NCBI RefSeq assembly: GCF_026410925.1
Contig: NZ_CP112972.1
Location: 620,001 to 684,000, forward strand
From: Halovenus salina
Lineage (GTDB): Archaea; Halobacteriota; Halobacteria; Halobacteriales; Haloarculaceae
Direction of reading: 5' to 3'
Length of the DNA stretch: 64,000 nt
This document shows, in pieces, positions 25,576 to 33,480 of the stretch. The position numbers and the translations under genes were made by a program. Position 1 is the stretch's first letter, and the number at the start of each line of letters is the position of its first letter. The notes beneath the pieces are model-generated. The model saw nothing but the letters and a program-made list of their open reading frames with translations. It made no database searches and was not told the origin of the DNA.

Positions 25576-26088
25576 ATGGGCGAACAACAACACGATGTAT
25601 CAGCCGAAGCAGAATCGAACATGAGCCCCACTGCGCTTTCGCTTGTCGGCGGTTTCGTCGGCACTGTCAGTGGTCTCAAGCGCAACGGTGTTCCTGGCGC
25701 AGTTCTCGGCGGTCTCGTCGGTGGAACAGTCGGCTACGTCAGCGGCGCGTCTCTCAACGGCGACGCAACATCGGGACCGGAAGTTGACACCGAGCCGGTC
25801 AGCGTCACTGTTGCCGACGAAGAAAACAGCGGGACCGACCTCGAAGAAGATACGAGCGATGCCGACGATGAAGAGGATACGAGCGATGCCGACGATGAAG
25901 AGGATACGAGCGATGCCGACGATGAAGATGATGCGACCGATGCCGACGATGAAGAGGATGCGACCGATGCCGACGATGAAGAGGATACGAGCGATGCCGA
26001 CGATGAAGAGGATACGAGCGAAGACGGCGACGCAGATGTGAGCGAGGACGACGAGACGGCGGATACCGACGAGGACGACGAAGAGTAA
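25576..26088 (+). CDS. glycine-zipper protein with a highly acidic 9-residue repeat tail
   Basis: A 170-residue protein in two parts. Residues ~17-60 form a Gly-rich hydrophobic hairpin (LSLVGGFVGTVSG, then GAVLGGLVGGTVGYVSG), typical of a glycine-zipper membrane-associated domain. From residue 92 six tandem 9-residue units of the form DTSDADDEE or DATDADDEE follow, then a further acidic tail to the end; hardly any basic residues occur after residue 80. The DNA repeats have a 27-nt period at 25849-26010. The extreme acidity is exaggerated even for a haloarchaeon. Function unknown; the tail may bind cations or basic partners (inference). Confidence 0.8.
   Translation: MGEQQHDVSAEAESNMSPTALSLVGGFVGTVSGLKRNGVPGAVLGGLVGGTVGYVSGASLNGDATSGPEVDTEPVSVTVADEENSGTDLEEDTSDADDEEDTSDADDEEDTSDADDEDDATDADDEEDATDADDEEDTSDADDEEDTSEDGDADVSEDDETADTDEDDEE
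25849..26010 (+). repeat. six tandem 27-nt units encoding DTSDADDEE-type repeats
   Basis: Six in-frame copies of a unit beginning GATACGAGCGATGCCGAC (two variants use GATGCGACC). Near identity indicates recent slippage or recombination, so copy number may vary between strains. Confidence 0.9.
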
Positions 26089-26150
26089 CAAGCGGTTTCT
26101 TTTCAGAACTTATCACGGTCGGAGACGCCGCGCGAGTAGCGTCGGAGGCG

Positions 26151-26321
26151 CTATGTCGCGTCGGGTGGCCCAGACTCGCCCCGCCGCGCGGCGACGATAC
26201 CAGCGACGAACAGGACCATCCCCACGGCAAGAAGTCCGATGCTGAGAGACCCTTCGGACAGGAAGATGCCACCGCCGGCGAACCCAGTCGCTATGGCGTG
26301 CAGTATGGCTGTTGTCTTCAC
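26151..26321 (-). CDS. small membrane protein, 56 residues, GTG start
   Basis: Read on the minus strand from the GTG at 26321 this is a 56-residue protein. It has one hydrophobic hairpin or two short helices (AILHAIATGFAGGGIFL, then IGLLAVGMVLFVAGIVAA) and a positively charged RR stop followed by a short polar tail. A TATA-like TTTTAGA (26344-26350, minus strand) is about 26 nt before the GTG, as for the leaderless genes around it. It lies between the acidic-repeat gene and the acyl-CoA dehydrogenase and does not overlap either. No family is recognised, but promoter, composition and placement support a real gene. Confidence 0.65.
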   Translation of the reverse strand: MKTTAILHAIATGFAGGGIFLSEGSLSIGLLAVGMVLFVAGIVAARRGESGPPDAT

Positions 26322-26363
26322 GGTGGTACGTTAGCTTTGACAGTCTAAAATGCACGGTTGTCT

Positions 26364-27512
26364 CTACGCCTCGGGCCAGTGGCCGTACGCGAGGTCGCGC
26401 TGTACGGCGTTTGCGCCCTCGTATATCGACGGGTACTTTGCGTCGCGGTAGATTCGGTTGACTCGGTTTTGCTCCCGGAGTCCTTCACCACCGTGGAGTT
26501 GGACCGCAGTCTGTGCGATATTCTCGGCGGCTCTGGTCGCGTGGCTTTTCGCCAGGCTGGCCCAAAACGCAGGATGTTCGTCGGCCATTACGTGGTCACA
26601 GGCCTGCCAGGTGAGTGCCCGGGCGGCCCCGAACTCCTCGCGAGCCTCGACTAACTGGTGTCGAACAGTCTGTTTCTCTGCGACCGGCTCGTCGTACAGT
26701 TCTCGGTCGTGAACGTACTCCCAGGCCGTCTCGAGCGCTGCGGCCGCGAGTCCAATACCGTGTCCAGCAACAGCAATCCGTCCGTAGTTGAAAAACGAAG
26801 CGAGCTGGTAGAAGCCGCTCCCTTCCGGTCCGAGTCGGTTGGCAGCCGGAACGCGAACGGAGTCGAGCGTGATTCGTGCCTGCTGAGATGCGCGAAGCCC
26901 CATCTTGTCGGTGATTGCGTCCGCATCGTATCCGGGTGTGTCCGTCGGAACGACAAACAACGAGTACCCCTCGTGCCCAGGCTCCCCAGTCTGTGCGTAG
27001 ACGACAATCCAGTCTGCGACAACACCGTTGCTTGTCCAGTACTTCTCGCCGTCGAGAACGTACTCGTCACCGTCTCTATGGGCCGTTGTGGTCATCCCTG
27101 CCAGGTCTGAGCCGCCTGCGGGCTCGGTGGCGGCCAGTCCCGAGATCTCGTCGCCGGCTGCGACCGGCGGGAGCCACTCTGCCTGCTGGTCTGGCGACCC
27201 AGTCATCGTAACCACCTTCGCACCAAAATCGACCAACTGCAGTGCGAGACCGATTCCGCCGTCGGCGCGAAACAGTTCTTCGACAACTGCGAGTCGGTCT
27301 GCAAGCGTCCACCCGGCGCCGCCATGCTCTTCGGGGACGTACACACCAGCTATCCCTGCCGACTGTGCCTCTTGTACTACCTCGAGTGGATACTCTCCAG
27401 GTGCATCGAACTCGGCACTTCGGGGGCGAACGTGCTCGCTCGCAAACTCGCGGGCAGCCGCCTTCGTATCGAGCGTTGCGTCGGGGATGGGTGCCTCAGA
27501 AAGGAGGTCCAT
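26364..27512 (-). CDS. acyl-CoA dehydrogenase
   Basis: A 382-residue FAD-dependent enzyme that desaturates an acyl-CoA at C2-C3, passing electrons to ETF. It has the family's N-terminal helical domain, the beta-domain (LAATEPAGGSD near residue 132; YWTSNG near 162), and the C-terminal helical domain with LHGGEGLREQN and RDAKYPSIYEGANAVQRD. YEG supplies the catalytic glutamate, as in short/medium-chain and glutaryl-type enzymes. The length is normal. Combined with the acyl-CoA synthetase at 22165 it suggests fatty- or branched-acid degradation, though the two are not an operon. The acyl chain cannot be read from sequence. Confidence 0.94.
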   Translation of the reverse strand: MDLLSEAPIPDATLDTKAAAREFASEHVRPRSAEFDAPGEYPLEVVQEAQSAGIAGVYVPEEHGGAGWTLADRLAVVEELFRADGGIGLALQLVDFGAKVVTMTGSPDQQAEWLPPVAAGDEISGLAATEPAGGSDLAGMTTTAHRDGDEYVLDGEKYWTSNGVVADWIVVYAQTGEPGHEGYSLFVVPTDTPGYDADAITDKMGLRASQQARITLDSVRVPAANRLGPEGSGFYQLASFFNYGRIAVAGHGIGLAAAALETAWEYVHDRELYDEPVAEKQTVRHQLVEAREEFGAARALTWQACDHVMADEHPAFWASLAKSHATRAAENIAQTAVQLHGGEGLREQNRVNRIYRDAKYPSIYEGANAVQRDLAYGHWPEA

Positions 27513-27594
27513 AGAATAAGTTGGGCTGGAACCTGTTCAATATGTTGGCGCTGAGCCTCCGTTGCGTTCAGGCCGAGTGAAAGCACAACGCGAA

Positions 27595-27957
27595 TCAGGT
27601 GGTGGTTCGAACAATGGAGACCAACACGACAAGCAGACCGAACTGGACAACCTTGTCGACCGCACCGATTTGTGTGATGTGGTCAAAGTGTGTTGCGAGG
27701 TAATAGACGAACTGTGTTGCGGTGAACGGAATTCCGAGTTTGACAACAGTCTGCCGTCGGATGTCGGCGGCGACTGCGACGATACCGACGACGAAACCGA
27801 TACCTGCTGTAAACAGCGCAACAGACGGATTCGTAACCCCTAGCCACAGGTGAACTGCACCGGTGATAGCAGTCAGAAACAGACCGATGACATGGAGTGG
27901 CGTCAGAGAGCGAAGTGGGTGTGACGATTTCCTGCGTTTGGCCTCACTCGTCGACAT
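27595..27957 (-). CDS. four-helix membrane protein of unknown function
   Basis: A 120-residue protein. I start at the ATG at 27957 because the upstream in-frame extension to 28086 is basic and unlike the rest. A polar N-terminus (KRRKSSHPLRSLTP) leads to four hydrophobic segments: HVIGLFLTAITGAVHLWLGV, ALFTAGIGFVVGIVAVAA, LGIPFTATQFVYYLATH and VVQFGLLVVLVSIV. It resembles small haloarchaeal membrane proteins of the DUF7475 kind, but I am not certain of that name. It is divergent from the DUF4864 gene. Function unknown. Confidence 0.75.
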   Translation of the reverse strand: MSTSEAKRRKSSHPLRSLTPLHVIGLFLTAITGAVHLWLGVTNPSVALFTAGIGFVVGIVAVAADIRRQTVVKLGIPFTATQFVYYLATHFDHITQIGAVDKVVQFGLLVVLVSIVRTTT

Positions 27958-28084
27958 ATACGAGTGTTTGTTCCGTGTCGATAAAATATGGTTGCTTCGG
28001 AGCCGTCTGCTCTGGTGTCGCTCAGAAATCGCACACAGCGCTGACGAACCAGCCATTGATAGGTTTCGAGTCGTATATATTGAC

Positions 28085-28486
28085 ATGAGCGACGACTATC
28101 CAATTGCTGACCTACCAACGCCGGATTCGTCGTACACTCCAGCGGAAGTTGTCTCGCTTCAACTCGACGCGCTAGCGACCAACGATGACCCATTCGAGAA
28201 CGCGGGCATTGGCGTCGCCTACAATTTCGCATCACCGGCAAATCGGCGGGGAACAGGGCCATTCGACCGATTCGTGCGGATGGTCACGGGGCCTCAGTAT
28301 GCGCCAATGGTAGACCATGTCGAAGCAACACCGGGACCGATAGAGCAAACCGACAGCCGTGCCGAACAGCGAATCACACTCACCGGTCTTGACGGGCGAA
28401 CAGCGACGTACGTCTTCGGACTCTCAAACGAGCGACCTGGTGAGTTAGATGGATGCTGGCTCACAGACCGTGTTCTACTCGAGTAA
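28085..28486 (+). CDS. DUF4864-like protein
   Basis: A 133-residue soluble protein starting at the ATG at 28085. It carries the pattern PAEVVSLQLDALATND, GIGVAYNFASPANRRGTGPF, YAPMVDH, and a C-terminal beta region, which I associate with DUF4864 (NTF2-like fold). It begins just after a GTATATATTG stretch. Its 3' end is convergent with the decayed gene at 28507. No enzymatic activity is established for the family. An upstream in-frame extension to 27863 overlaps the divergent gene and is not coding-like. Confidence 0.8.
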   Translation: MSDDYPIADLPTPDSSYTPAEVVSLQLDALATNDDPFENAGIGVAYNFASPANRRGTGPFDRFVRMVTGPQYAPMVDHVEATPGPIEQTDSRAEQRITLTGLDGRTATYVFGLSNERPGELDGCWLTDRVLLE

Positions 28487-28506
28487 CACGACGGTAACTC
28501 ACCGTA

Positions 28507-29101
28507 TCAACCACCGCGAAAATCAGGCTGAAGAGTCGCTGTCGGCGCTGCTGTACTGCAGTTTTGAGACTGGAGGGATGGGTCGGTATCTGGAAGCCCT
28601 TTCTCAGGCGTTGGGATGGGTTCGTCGTCGTCGTTTTCATCCGGTGTTTCACCCAGTCCCAGTCCCGCAGCGTCGGCTTCATCTAGTCCCCAGGCACCAG
28701 CGAATGTCTATGGTTTTCTCGTTGACTTCTTCCAGTAGTTTGATATCGTTTATCGGTCAACTCCATTCACGCTCACCCTGTTTTGTATGCCGTTCGATTC
28801 CGGTATCTGTGACCGGGTAGACGGAGTCGCCGTCAGCGAACCCATCGCCAATGGCAAACGTGTTGATTCCACTGGGAGATGCGATGATTCGTCTGGCATC
28901 TCCGGTGGTGGGGTCGTGAACCCGGATGCTGTCTTCTGTGACAACGTAGACAGCGTCCTCGTCTGATTGGAACCCCGTAATGTCGCTCGTGGCTTCCCAG
29001 ACGGGTTCGAACTGTTCAGACTGTGCTCCGGCCACACTCGTCGTCAAGAGGGTGGCTGCCCCTGCACCAGTAGCTGCGGTACAAAAGGTCTGTCTGTCCA
29101 C
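28507..29101 (-). pseudogene. decayed secreted beta-propeller-like protein gene
   Basis: An intact first frame from the GTG at 29101 encodes a signal sequence (DRQTFCTAATGAGAATLL) and propeller-like repeats: AVYVVTEDSIRVHDPTTGD and VYPVTDTGIERHTKQGERE, as in PQQ/YncE-type beta-propellers. It ends at an in-frame TGA (28757-28759). Directly after that stop the same frame reads NDIKLLEEVNEKTI, and a one-base shift gives TFAGAWGLDEADAAGLGLG. An acidic tail then runs to a stop at 28507. So the gene continued beyond the stop and carries a nonsense codon plus a frameshift. Function unknown; probably secreted. Confidence 0.65.
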
Positions 29102-29228
29102 CGCTATGAAATATATGTGATGTATTTTTGAGGGTATTAACAATCGTGATAACTAATGACATTGTTTGGCTGTCTCGCTGATGTGGACAGTACGGTTCGG
29201 ATAAATAGCGTACGGCCTGCCTGTTCAG

Positions 29229-29348
29229 TTGTTCACCGCAACCCTCTACAAGGCCAGTGGGCGCACGGACGAACTCATTGACCTGACGGTCAGGGATATC
29301 GAGGACCACAAACACGGAAAAAGGGTCATTATCGACGAGAAGACTGGT
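29229..29348 (+). pseudogene. fragment of a tyrosine-recombinase integrase
   Basis: About 40 residues read ATLYKASGRTDELIDLTVRD, then IED and GKRVIIDEKTGQ. This matches the start of the catalytic domain of phage/Xer-type integrases: the Arg in the TGLRxxEL-like motif and the Lys in the beta-hairpin KTG. Upstream and downstream parts, including the HxxR and the tyrosine, are absent, and the frame runs into unrelated sequence. This is a remnant, probably of an integrated element near the tRNA-Arg gene. Confidence 0.6.
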
Positions 29349-29603
29349 CAGCTCCAGTCTGGAACTATTCAAAGTTCAAATCTTTCGATGAGAGCTGGGT
29401 TGCATCGTACGTGGGTGTGGCCACCAGTAAAAATAGAGCGACAACGTTAGAAATTAGATTTATTTTGCCGGCGCCAAGCGACTCGTTAGAGCTGCCTAAT
29501 AGACATAGATAGGCCCCTAATCTTAATTACACATCTGTATCAGTCACCACACTACCCACCAATTCTCAGACAGGACGATTCAGTGAGGGCTGCATACAGA
29601 GGA

Positions 29604-30440
29604 TCAGTCGTTCGGTGGCGTCGGGGTGAAGTATGCAACCAAACGGCTACCGGTGGGCACGTCTAACTGTCGCTCCCCACGGACGCGGCCCCACTCGATA
29701 GCCAGCTTGAGCACGAGACCACTCGTAAGGAGAAGAGCAATCCACAGTGTCCGCCCGAGAGAGTCACCAACAATCGAAGCAGCTCCGATTGCAAAAGTCA
29801 ACAGCGTCAGCACCGCGTACAGGGCGAAGAAGAAGCTCACAAAGAATGCCAATGACAAATACTGGACCAGTGGCGTGAGCATCATGTGTGTCGTCCATTG
29901 TCTGTAGCGGCCGGTTGCGACGTGACAGCGGTAGAACCGGACCGACTCTGCCGCAATCAAAAGTATCCCGGCGAGAGCAACGAGCGGCTTTTTGAACACG
30001 ACAAACTGCTGGAAAAGTTCTGTGAGAGAGGCCCCACCGCTCCCCCGTGACTTCCCACTAAATCCCCCTTCGACGGTCAGTGCCGCACCGATTCCAGTCG
30101 CGAGTACGAGCCCGAGAAGAAACGACGGAACGACGAATCTGAGATTCTTGAGATTGAGAGGTGGTAGACGAGGAACGGACAGGCCCGAGTCGGCATCAAA
30201 CCGCCGGTCAATCCAGTCAGATGGCCCCGCAGGAACGACCGTTTCGCGGTCGGCAACGCTCGACTCAGGCTCGGTAAATAAAGCAGCACCGCAGTACAAA
30301 AACAGCATTGTCGAAAGCTGAAGTAGGACGAACAGTCCAGAGACATGGACCCCAAGGTCAGAAGTGAAAAGAACTGCCACCGCGAGAACGTGCACGCCGA
30401 CCAGCAGCCCAAAGTCAACGTGTTCGTCCTCAACTTCCAT
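29604..30440 (-). CDS. multi-pass membrane protein (possibly DUF6498-like)
   Basis: A 278-residue membrane protein starting at the ATG at 30440; a GTG three codons earlier is also possible. It has about six hydrophobic segments: VGVHVLAVAVLFTSDLGVHV, GLFVLLQLSTMLFLYCGAAL, RFVVPSFLLGLVLATGIGAA, PLVALAGILLIAAESV, LVQYLSLAFFVSFFFALYAV and WIALLLTSGLVLKLAIEW. Loop sequences such as FKKPLVALAGI and RYRQWTTHM are in the style of the haloarchaeal DUF6498 group, but I cannot confirm that. No catalytic motif. Function unknown. Confidence 0.75.
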   Translation of the reverse strand: MEVEDEHVDFGLLVGVHVLAVAVLFTSDLGVHVSGLFVLLQLSTMLFLYCGAALFTEPESSVADRETVVPAGPSDWIDRRFDADSGLSVPRLPPLNLKNLRFVVPSFLLGLVLATGIGAALTVEGGFSGKSRGSGGASLTELFQQFVVFKKPLVALAGILLIAAESVRFYRCHVATGRYRQWTTHMMLTPLVQYLSLAFFVSFFFALYAVLTLLTFAIGAASIVGDSLGRTLWIALLLTSGLVLKLAIEWGRVRGERQLDVPTGSRLVAYFTPTPPND

Positions 30441-30821
30441 ACGTACCACATATAATGATATCTAAGCATACATTGTTTATGATACGTAGGGAGTACTCCG
30501 CTGTATCGATCGATTTGTCCGTTATTGAGCAGATCACCGTGCAAGACTCGTACCCTCTATCTTGCATTTGCCCACCTACCAATCTCCATATATATTTCTC
30601 TGTTTCACTGTCTTTGGTAAGAGCCATGTCCGACTCAATCTGGGAATAAATATCACAACGACCGGTTGTTTAAATCCTCCGCGTGCAGTAGTTGAATGTG
30701 CAAGAATCGTAAGATAGCAGAGGTCGCGTTCAGTAGCTGAACGAGATCAAACGCACGGATGAGACTCAGTATATAGACAACCGGTTTCTGTCTTTCAAAA
30801 GTGAAGCGTTCAGAAGCTGAA
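30441..30821. other. intergenic region between the membrane protein and tRNA-Arg, with repeats
   Basis: No convincing gene is seen. The left part contains the promoter of the upstream membrane protein and an AT-rich stretch. The right part (30662-30823) contains three related near-palindromes and an inverted repeat, described separately. Confidence 0.5.
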
Positions 30822-30823
30822 TG
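30662..30823. repeat. three near-palindromic 18-nt repeats within an inverted repeat beside tRNA-Arg
   Basis: Copies: GCGTGCAGTAGTTGAATG (30681-30698), GCGTTCAGTAGCTGAACG (30726-30743) and GCGTTCAGAAGCTGAATG (30806-30823). The middle one contains GTTCAGTAGCTGAAC, an imperfect palindrome. CCGGTTGT at 30662-30669 is the exact inverse complement of ACAACCGG at 30777-30784. The last copy touches the 3' end of the tRNA-Arg gene. Possibly a recombination site remnant, a binding-site cluster or a structured RNA. Confidence 0.75.
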
Positions 30824-30896
30824 GGCGCTGCAGGATTTGAACCCGCGGCATCTTGGTCCGAAGCCAAGTGCTCTGTCCAAGCTGAGCTAAGCGCCC
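30822..30896 (-). tRNA. tRNA-Arg, anticodon TCG
   Basis: On the minus strand the cloverleaf starts GGGCGCT and ends AGCGCCC plus discriminator A (7-bp acceptor stem). The anticodon arm is CTTGG-CTTCGGA-CCAAG with TCG at positions 34-36, and the T arm is GCGGGTTCAAATCCTGC. TATTAAA at 30923-30929 lies about 30 nt upstream of the 5' end. CCA is not encoded. Confidence 0.93.
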
Positions 30897-31051
30897 GCAC
30901 TATGTTTGTCCCCCGGTGAACGTATTAAACCCCGCGATTCGACACAGGCAAGACGAAAAATCATATATATCCGCCGAGATACAGATATAGTAAGGCAGTC
31001 GGACACGTTACGGGGGAAGAACGTGGACGAGCCAGGAGTAGAACCATTCCA

Positions 31052-31666
31052 ATGTACGACCTTGGACCGGAGTTCGAGAACGCGTCGGTCGAGCCTGGAA
31101 CCAATCTGTTGATTTCGGGCCCTGCGCTGAGCGGCAAGCGACGCCTCGCCTTCAAGGGGCTCACAGCAGGTGCCACTCGCGGAGAGGGGTCTGTCATCAT
31201 CACGACACGCGACAGCTCTGACCGTGTCCTCGCCGATTTCCAGCGCCTGTTCGGCGAGCAACGCCAGTCGCCGCTTGGTATCGTCGACTGTGTCACACAG
31301 CATCAGGGCCGGTCAACAGCAGATACCGAGCTGGTGAAATACACCTCGTCGCCGACCGATATGACCGGAATCGGTATCAAGTTCTCCGAATTCGTCGAGG
31401 AGTTCTACGGGGATCGCGGCGTCACGCAGAACCGCATCGTCATGGACTCGCTGTCAACACTGTTGATGTACTCTGACCTCCAGACAGTGTTCCGGTTCAT
31501 GCACGTGTTGACCAGCCGTATCGAGGATGCGGACGCAATCGGGCTGTTCGTCATCGAGTCGACCGCCCACGACGCAGAGACGATGAACACGCTGAAACAG
31601 CTGTTCGACGGCGTCGCCAAAGTCGAGAAAGAACAGACAACTCTCCAGCTTCCTGAAACAGCCTGA
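31052..31666 (+). CDS. RecA-superfamily (RAD55/KaiC-like) ATPase-fold protein
   Basis: A 204-residue protein with the RecA-like fold of haloarchaeal RAD55/GvpD/KaiC relatives. Residues ~18-29 are TNLLISGPALSGKRR, a P-loop in which the usual Ser/Thr after GK is Arg. GEGSVIITTRDS matches the strand after the P-loop, and NRIVMDSLSTLLMYSD near residue 130 is the Walker B strand. A late VKVEKEQTTLQLPE-like segment is typical of this group. Such proteins are often regulatory and may not hydrolyse ATP. The start is the ATG at 31052, with GGAG about 16 nt before it. It is followed by a CoA-binding protein gene in the same direction. Confidence 0.82.
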   Translation: MYDLGPEFENASVEPGTNLLISGPALSGKRRLAFKGLTAGATRGEGSVIITTRDSSDRVLADFQRLFGEQRQSPLGIVDCVTQHQGRSTADTELVKYTSSPTDMTGIGIKFSEFVEEFYGDRGVTQNRIVMDSLSTLLMYSDLQTVFRFMHVLTSRIEDADAIGLFVIESTAHDAETMNTLKQLFDGVAKVEKEQTTLQLPETA

Positions 31667-31723
31667 CGCTTGGCAGTGTGACAGAACCGCGGCTGATTTT
31701 ACGATTCCACCGGTAGTGTGTGT

Positions 31724-32143
31724 ATGCGCGCAGAAACCGACCCACAGCTCCGTGACCTGCTCGGGGCCGACAGTATCGCAGTCATCGGCTGTTCGACGAC
31801 GCCGGGCAAGGAGGCCCACGAGATACCAAAGTACATGCTCGAACAGGGGTACGAGGTAATTCCAATCAACCCGTACGCCGACACAATCTTCCAGAAGGAC
31901 GCATACGACAGCCTCGCCGCCGTCGAGGAGACCATCGATATGGTCGACGTGTTTCGACCGAGCGAAGAGGTGGCGGGCATCGTCGAAGAGGTACTTGCCC
32001 GGGATGTCGACAGGGGAGATATCGAGTCGCTCTGGCTACAACTCGGCATCCACGACGACGAGGCGACAGCAGAAGCGGTTGAGGCGGGCATCGATGTGGT
32101 CCAGGACCGCTGTCTCAAGGTCGAACACCAGCGGCTGCTGTGA
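31724..32143 (+). CDS. CoA-binding domain protein (YccU-like)
   Basis: A 139-residue protein with a Rossmann-like CoA-binding domain. SIAVIGCSTTPGKEAHEIP near residue 18 and YEVIPINPYADTIFQKDAY near residue 45 match the YccU/CoA-binding family, as does VDVFRPSEEV. LWLQLGIHDDEA and CLKVEHQRL close the domain. The family resembles the N-terminal part of ADP-forming acyl-CoA synthetase alpha subunits but lacks the ligase part. Its role is unknown. I use the ATG at 31724; a TTTTAC box lies about 25 nt upstream. Same direction as its neighbours, but each has its own promoter-like box. Confidence 0.87.
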   Translation: MRAETDPQLRDLLGADSIAVIGCSTTPGKEAHEIPKYMLEQGYEVIPINPYADTIFQKDAYDSLAAVEETIDMVDVFRPSEEVAGIVEEVLARDVDRGDIESLWLQLGIHDDEATAEAVEAGIDVVQDRCLKVEHQRLL

Positions 32144-32182
32144 ACCGGGAGAGCTTTTGGGTCCGTCTCCCGTAATCGGGGC

Positions 32183-32701
32183 ATGGTCACTGTTGGCGAT
32201 TCAGCCCCCGATTTCATCGCGACAGCGTTCGACGACGGCGAGGGAGTAACGCTCGAACTGTTCCGCGAGGTGCAGGCACACGACGTGACGGTGCTGTACT
32301 TCTATCCTGCAGATTTTGTCCCCGAATGCACGGCAGAGCTGACTGCCGTTCGAGACGCCGGCTGGTTCGGAGACGACAGTCTCGCCATCATCGGCCTCTC
32401 GGGAGATAGCCTCTTTAGCCACGCCGCATACACAGCCGAGTACGACCTCGACCTGCCACTCGTCTCGGACTTTCACGGGAGTGTCGCCGAGAGCTACGAC
32501 CTCCTGGCCGAGCAGTGGGAGGGACACAGCCACATTCCCGGGCGTGCCGCCGTGGTCATCGGCGGTGACTGGGAGATACGCAGTATCGAACGCGAGGTTG
32601 AACCACTGGCCTGGGCGTCCCCTGCACCGGTCGAACGGGCACACGAGCACATTCGAGACATCGGTGTCGACGTGGCTCGCCCGGACGTGAGCTATGAGTA
32701 A
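32183..32701 (+). CDS. peroxiredoxin (AhpC/TSA family)
   Basis: A 172-residue thioredoxin-fold peroxidase expected to reduce hydrogen peroxide or organic hydroperoxides. DSAPDFIATAF opens the domain and FYPADFVPECTAEL carries the peroxidatic cysteine near residue 49. The usual sequence is P-x-C-T-x-E, so FVPECTAEL keeps Pro and Cys with one insertion-like residue (VPEC). No second conserved cysteine is obvious, suggesting a 1-Cys or BCP-type enzyme (inference). A TTTTGG box lies about 27 nt before the ATG. Confidence 0.9.
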   Translation: MVTVGDSAPDFIATAFDDGEGVTLELFREVQAHDVTVLYFYPADFVPECTAELTAVRDAGWFGDDSLAIIGLSGDSLFSHAAYTAEYDLDLPLVSDFHGSVAESYDLLAEQWEGHSHIPGRAAVVIGGDWEIRSIEREVEPLAWASPAPVERAHEHIRDIGVDVARPDVSYE

Positions 32702-32739
32702 CCGACAACGCTTTTGAGGGCGCTCGCGGTAACGGAGGT

Positions 32740-33432
32740 ATGAACTTCGAGTCGTTCGTCCTTGCGGCGAGCACCGCGAGCCTCGACGACAGCGAGGCCG
32801 CGACTCGCTACGCAGATGCACTCGAACTCCGACTCGACCTCGGCGACGAAGCGGTTGGCGCACTCGACACCGACTGCTCGTTGCCCGTTCTCGTGACGAA
32901 CCGTCTCGACAGCGAAGGCGGAGATGCACCGCAAGGAAACGCCCGTCTAGAGACGCTGTGTCGAGCCATCGAACAGCCGGCCGTCGAGGCCGTCGATATC
33001 GAACTCGCGGCGGTGAGAGACGGAAGGGGGAGTCGAGTGGTCGAGCACGCTCGGGAGCACGGCGTGACTGTGGTCGTCTCGACACACGACTTCGAGGAGA
33101 CGCCAGAGCGGACGCGGCTACTGGAGATACTTCGGGACGCGAGCGAGGTGGGAGATATCGCGAAGCTGGCGGTTACTGCGACTGACAGGGGAGATGCACT
33201 CGACTTGCTCGGGGCGACACACGAAGCCACCCAGGCGGGGCTGAGGGTGGCGACGATGGCGATGGGAGAGCCGGGGCGGCACACCCGCGTCGTCGCACCG
33301 CTGTACGGCTCGCGACTGGGATACGCACCGCTTTCGGCCGAGCGGGCAACCGCGCCCGGTCAGTACGACCTCGAAACCGTCCGGCGGCTGTACGAGTCCC
33401 TGAAAGGGAGCCACGTCACCCAGTCACCCTGA
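32740..33432 (+). CDS. aroD: type I 3-dehydroquinate dehydratase
   Basis: Converts 3-dehydroquinate to 3-dehydroshikimate, step 3 of aromatic amino acid synthesis. The 230-residue protein has the type I signatures: EGDAP-like N-terminal residues replaced by LELRLDLGDEAV, VVVSTHDFEETP with the catalytic His near residue 116, and IAKLAVTATDRGD with the Schiff-base Lys near residue 143. A late GSRLGYAPL matches the C-terminal loop. The start has GGAGGT directly upstream and CTTTTGA about 26 nt before it. The pathway partner, 3-dehydroquinate synthase II, is encoded convergently about 470 nt downstream. Confidence 0.94.
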   Translation: MNFESFVLAASTASLDDSEAATRYADALELRLDLGDEAVGALDTDCSLPVLVTNRLDSEGGDAPQGNARLETLCRAIEQPAVEAVDIELAAVRDGRGSRVVEHAREHGVTVVVSTHDFEETPERTRLLEILRDASEVGDIAKLAVTATDRGDALDLLGATHEATQAGLRVATMAMGEPGRHTRVVAPLYGSRLGYAPLSAERATAPGQYDLETVRRLYESLKGSHVTQSP

Positions 33433-33480
33433 CGCGATGGAGGAAAGAGTACATTACCCTCGGACTCGCAACGTCGAACA

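Noticed and set aside
25600..26091. Antisense frames across the acidic repeat (for example a 163-residue reverse frame).
   Set aside because: They are the repetitive shadow of the DADDEE repeat with low-complexity Ile/Arg runs; the plus-strand frame has the promoter and acidic composition.
27562..27843. A plus-strand Cys/Asp-rich frame opposite the small membrane protein.
   Set aside because: It is the complement of the hydrophobic frame on the minus strand, which has proper membrane helices and a plausible start.
30430..30627. A 65-residue minus-strand frame between the membrane protein and tRNA-Arg.
   Set aside because: Non-acidic, no promoter and no recognisable fold; it overlaps the start of the membrane protein gene.
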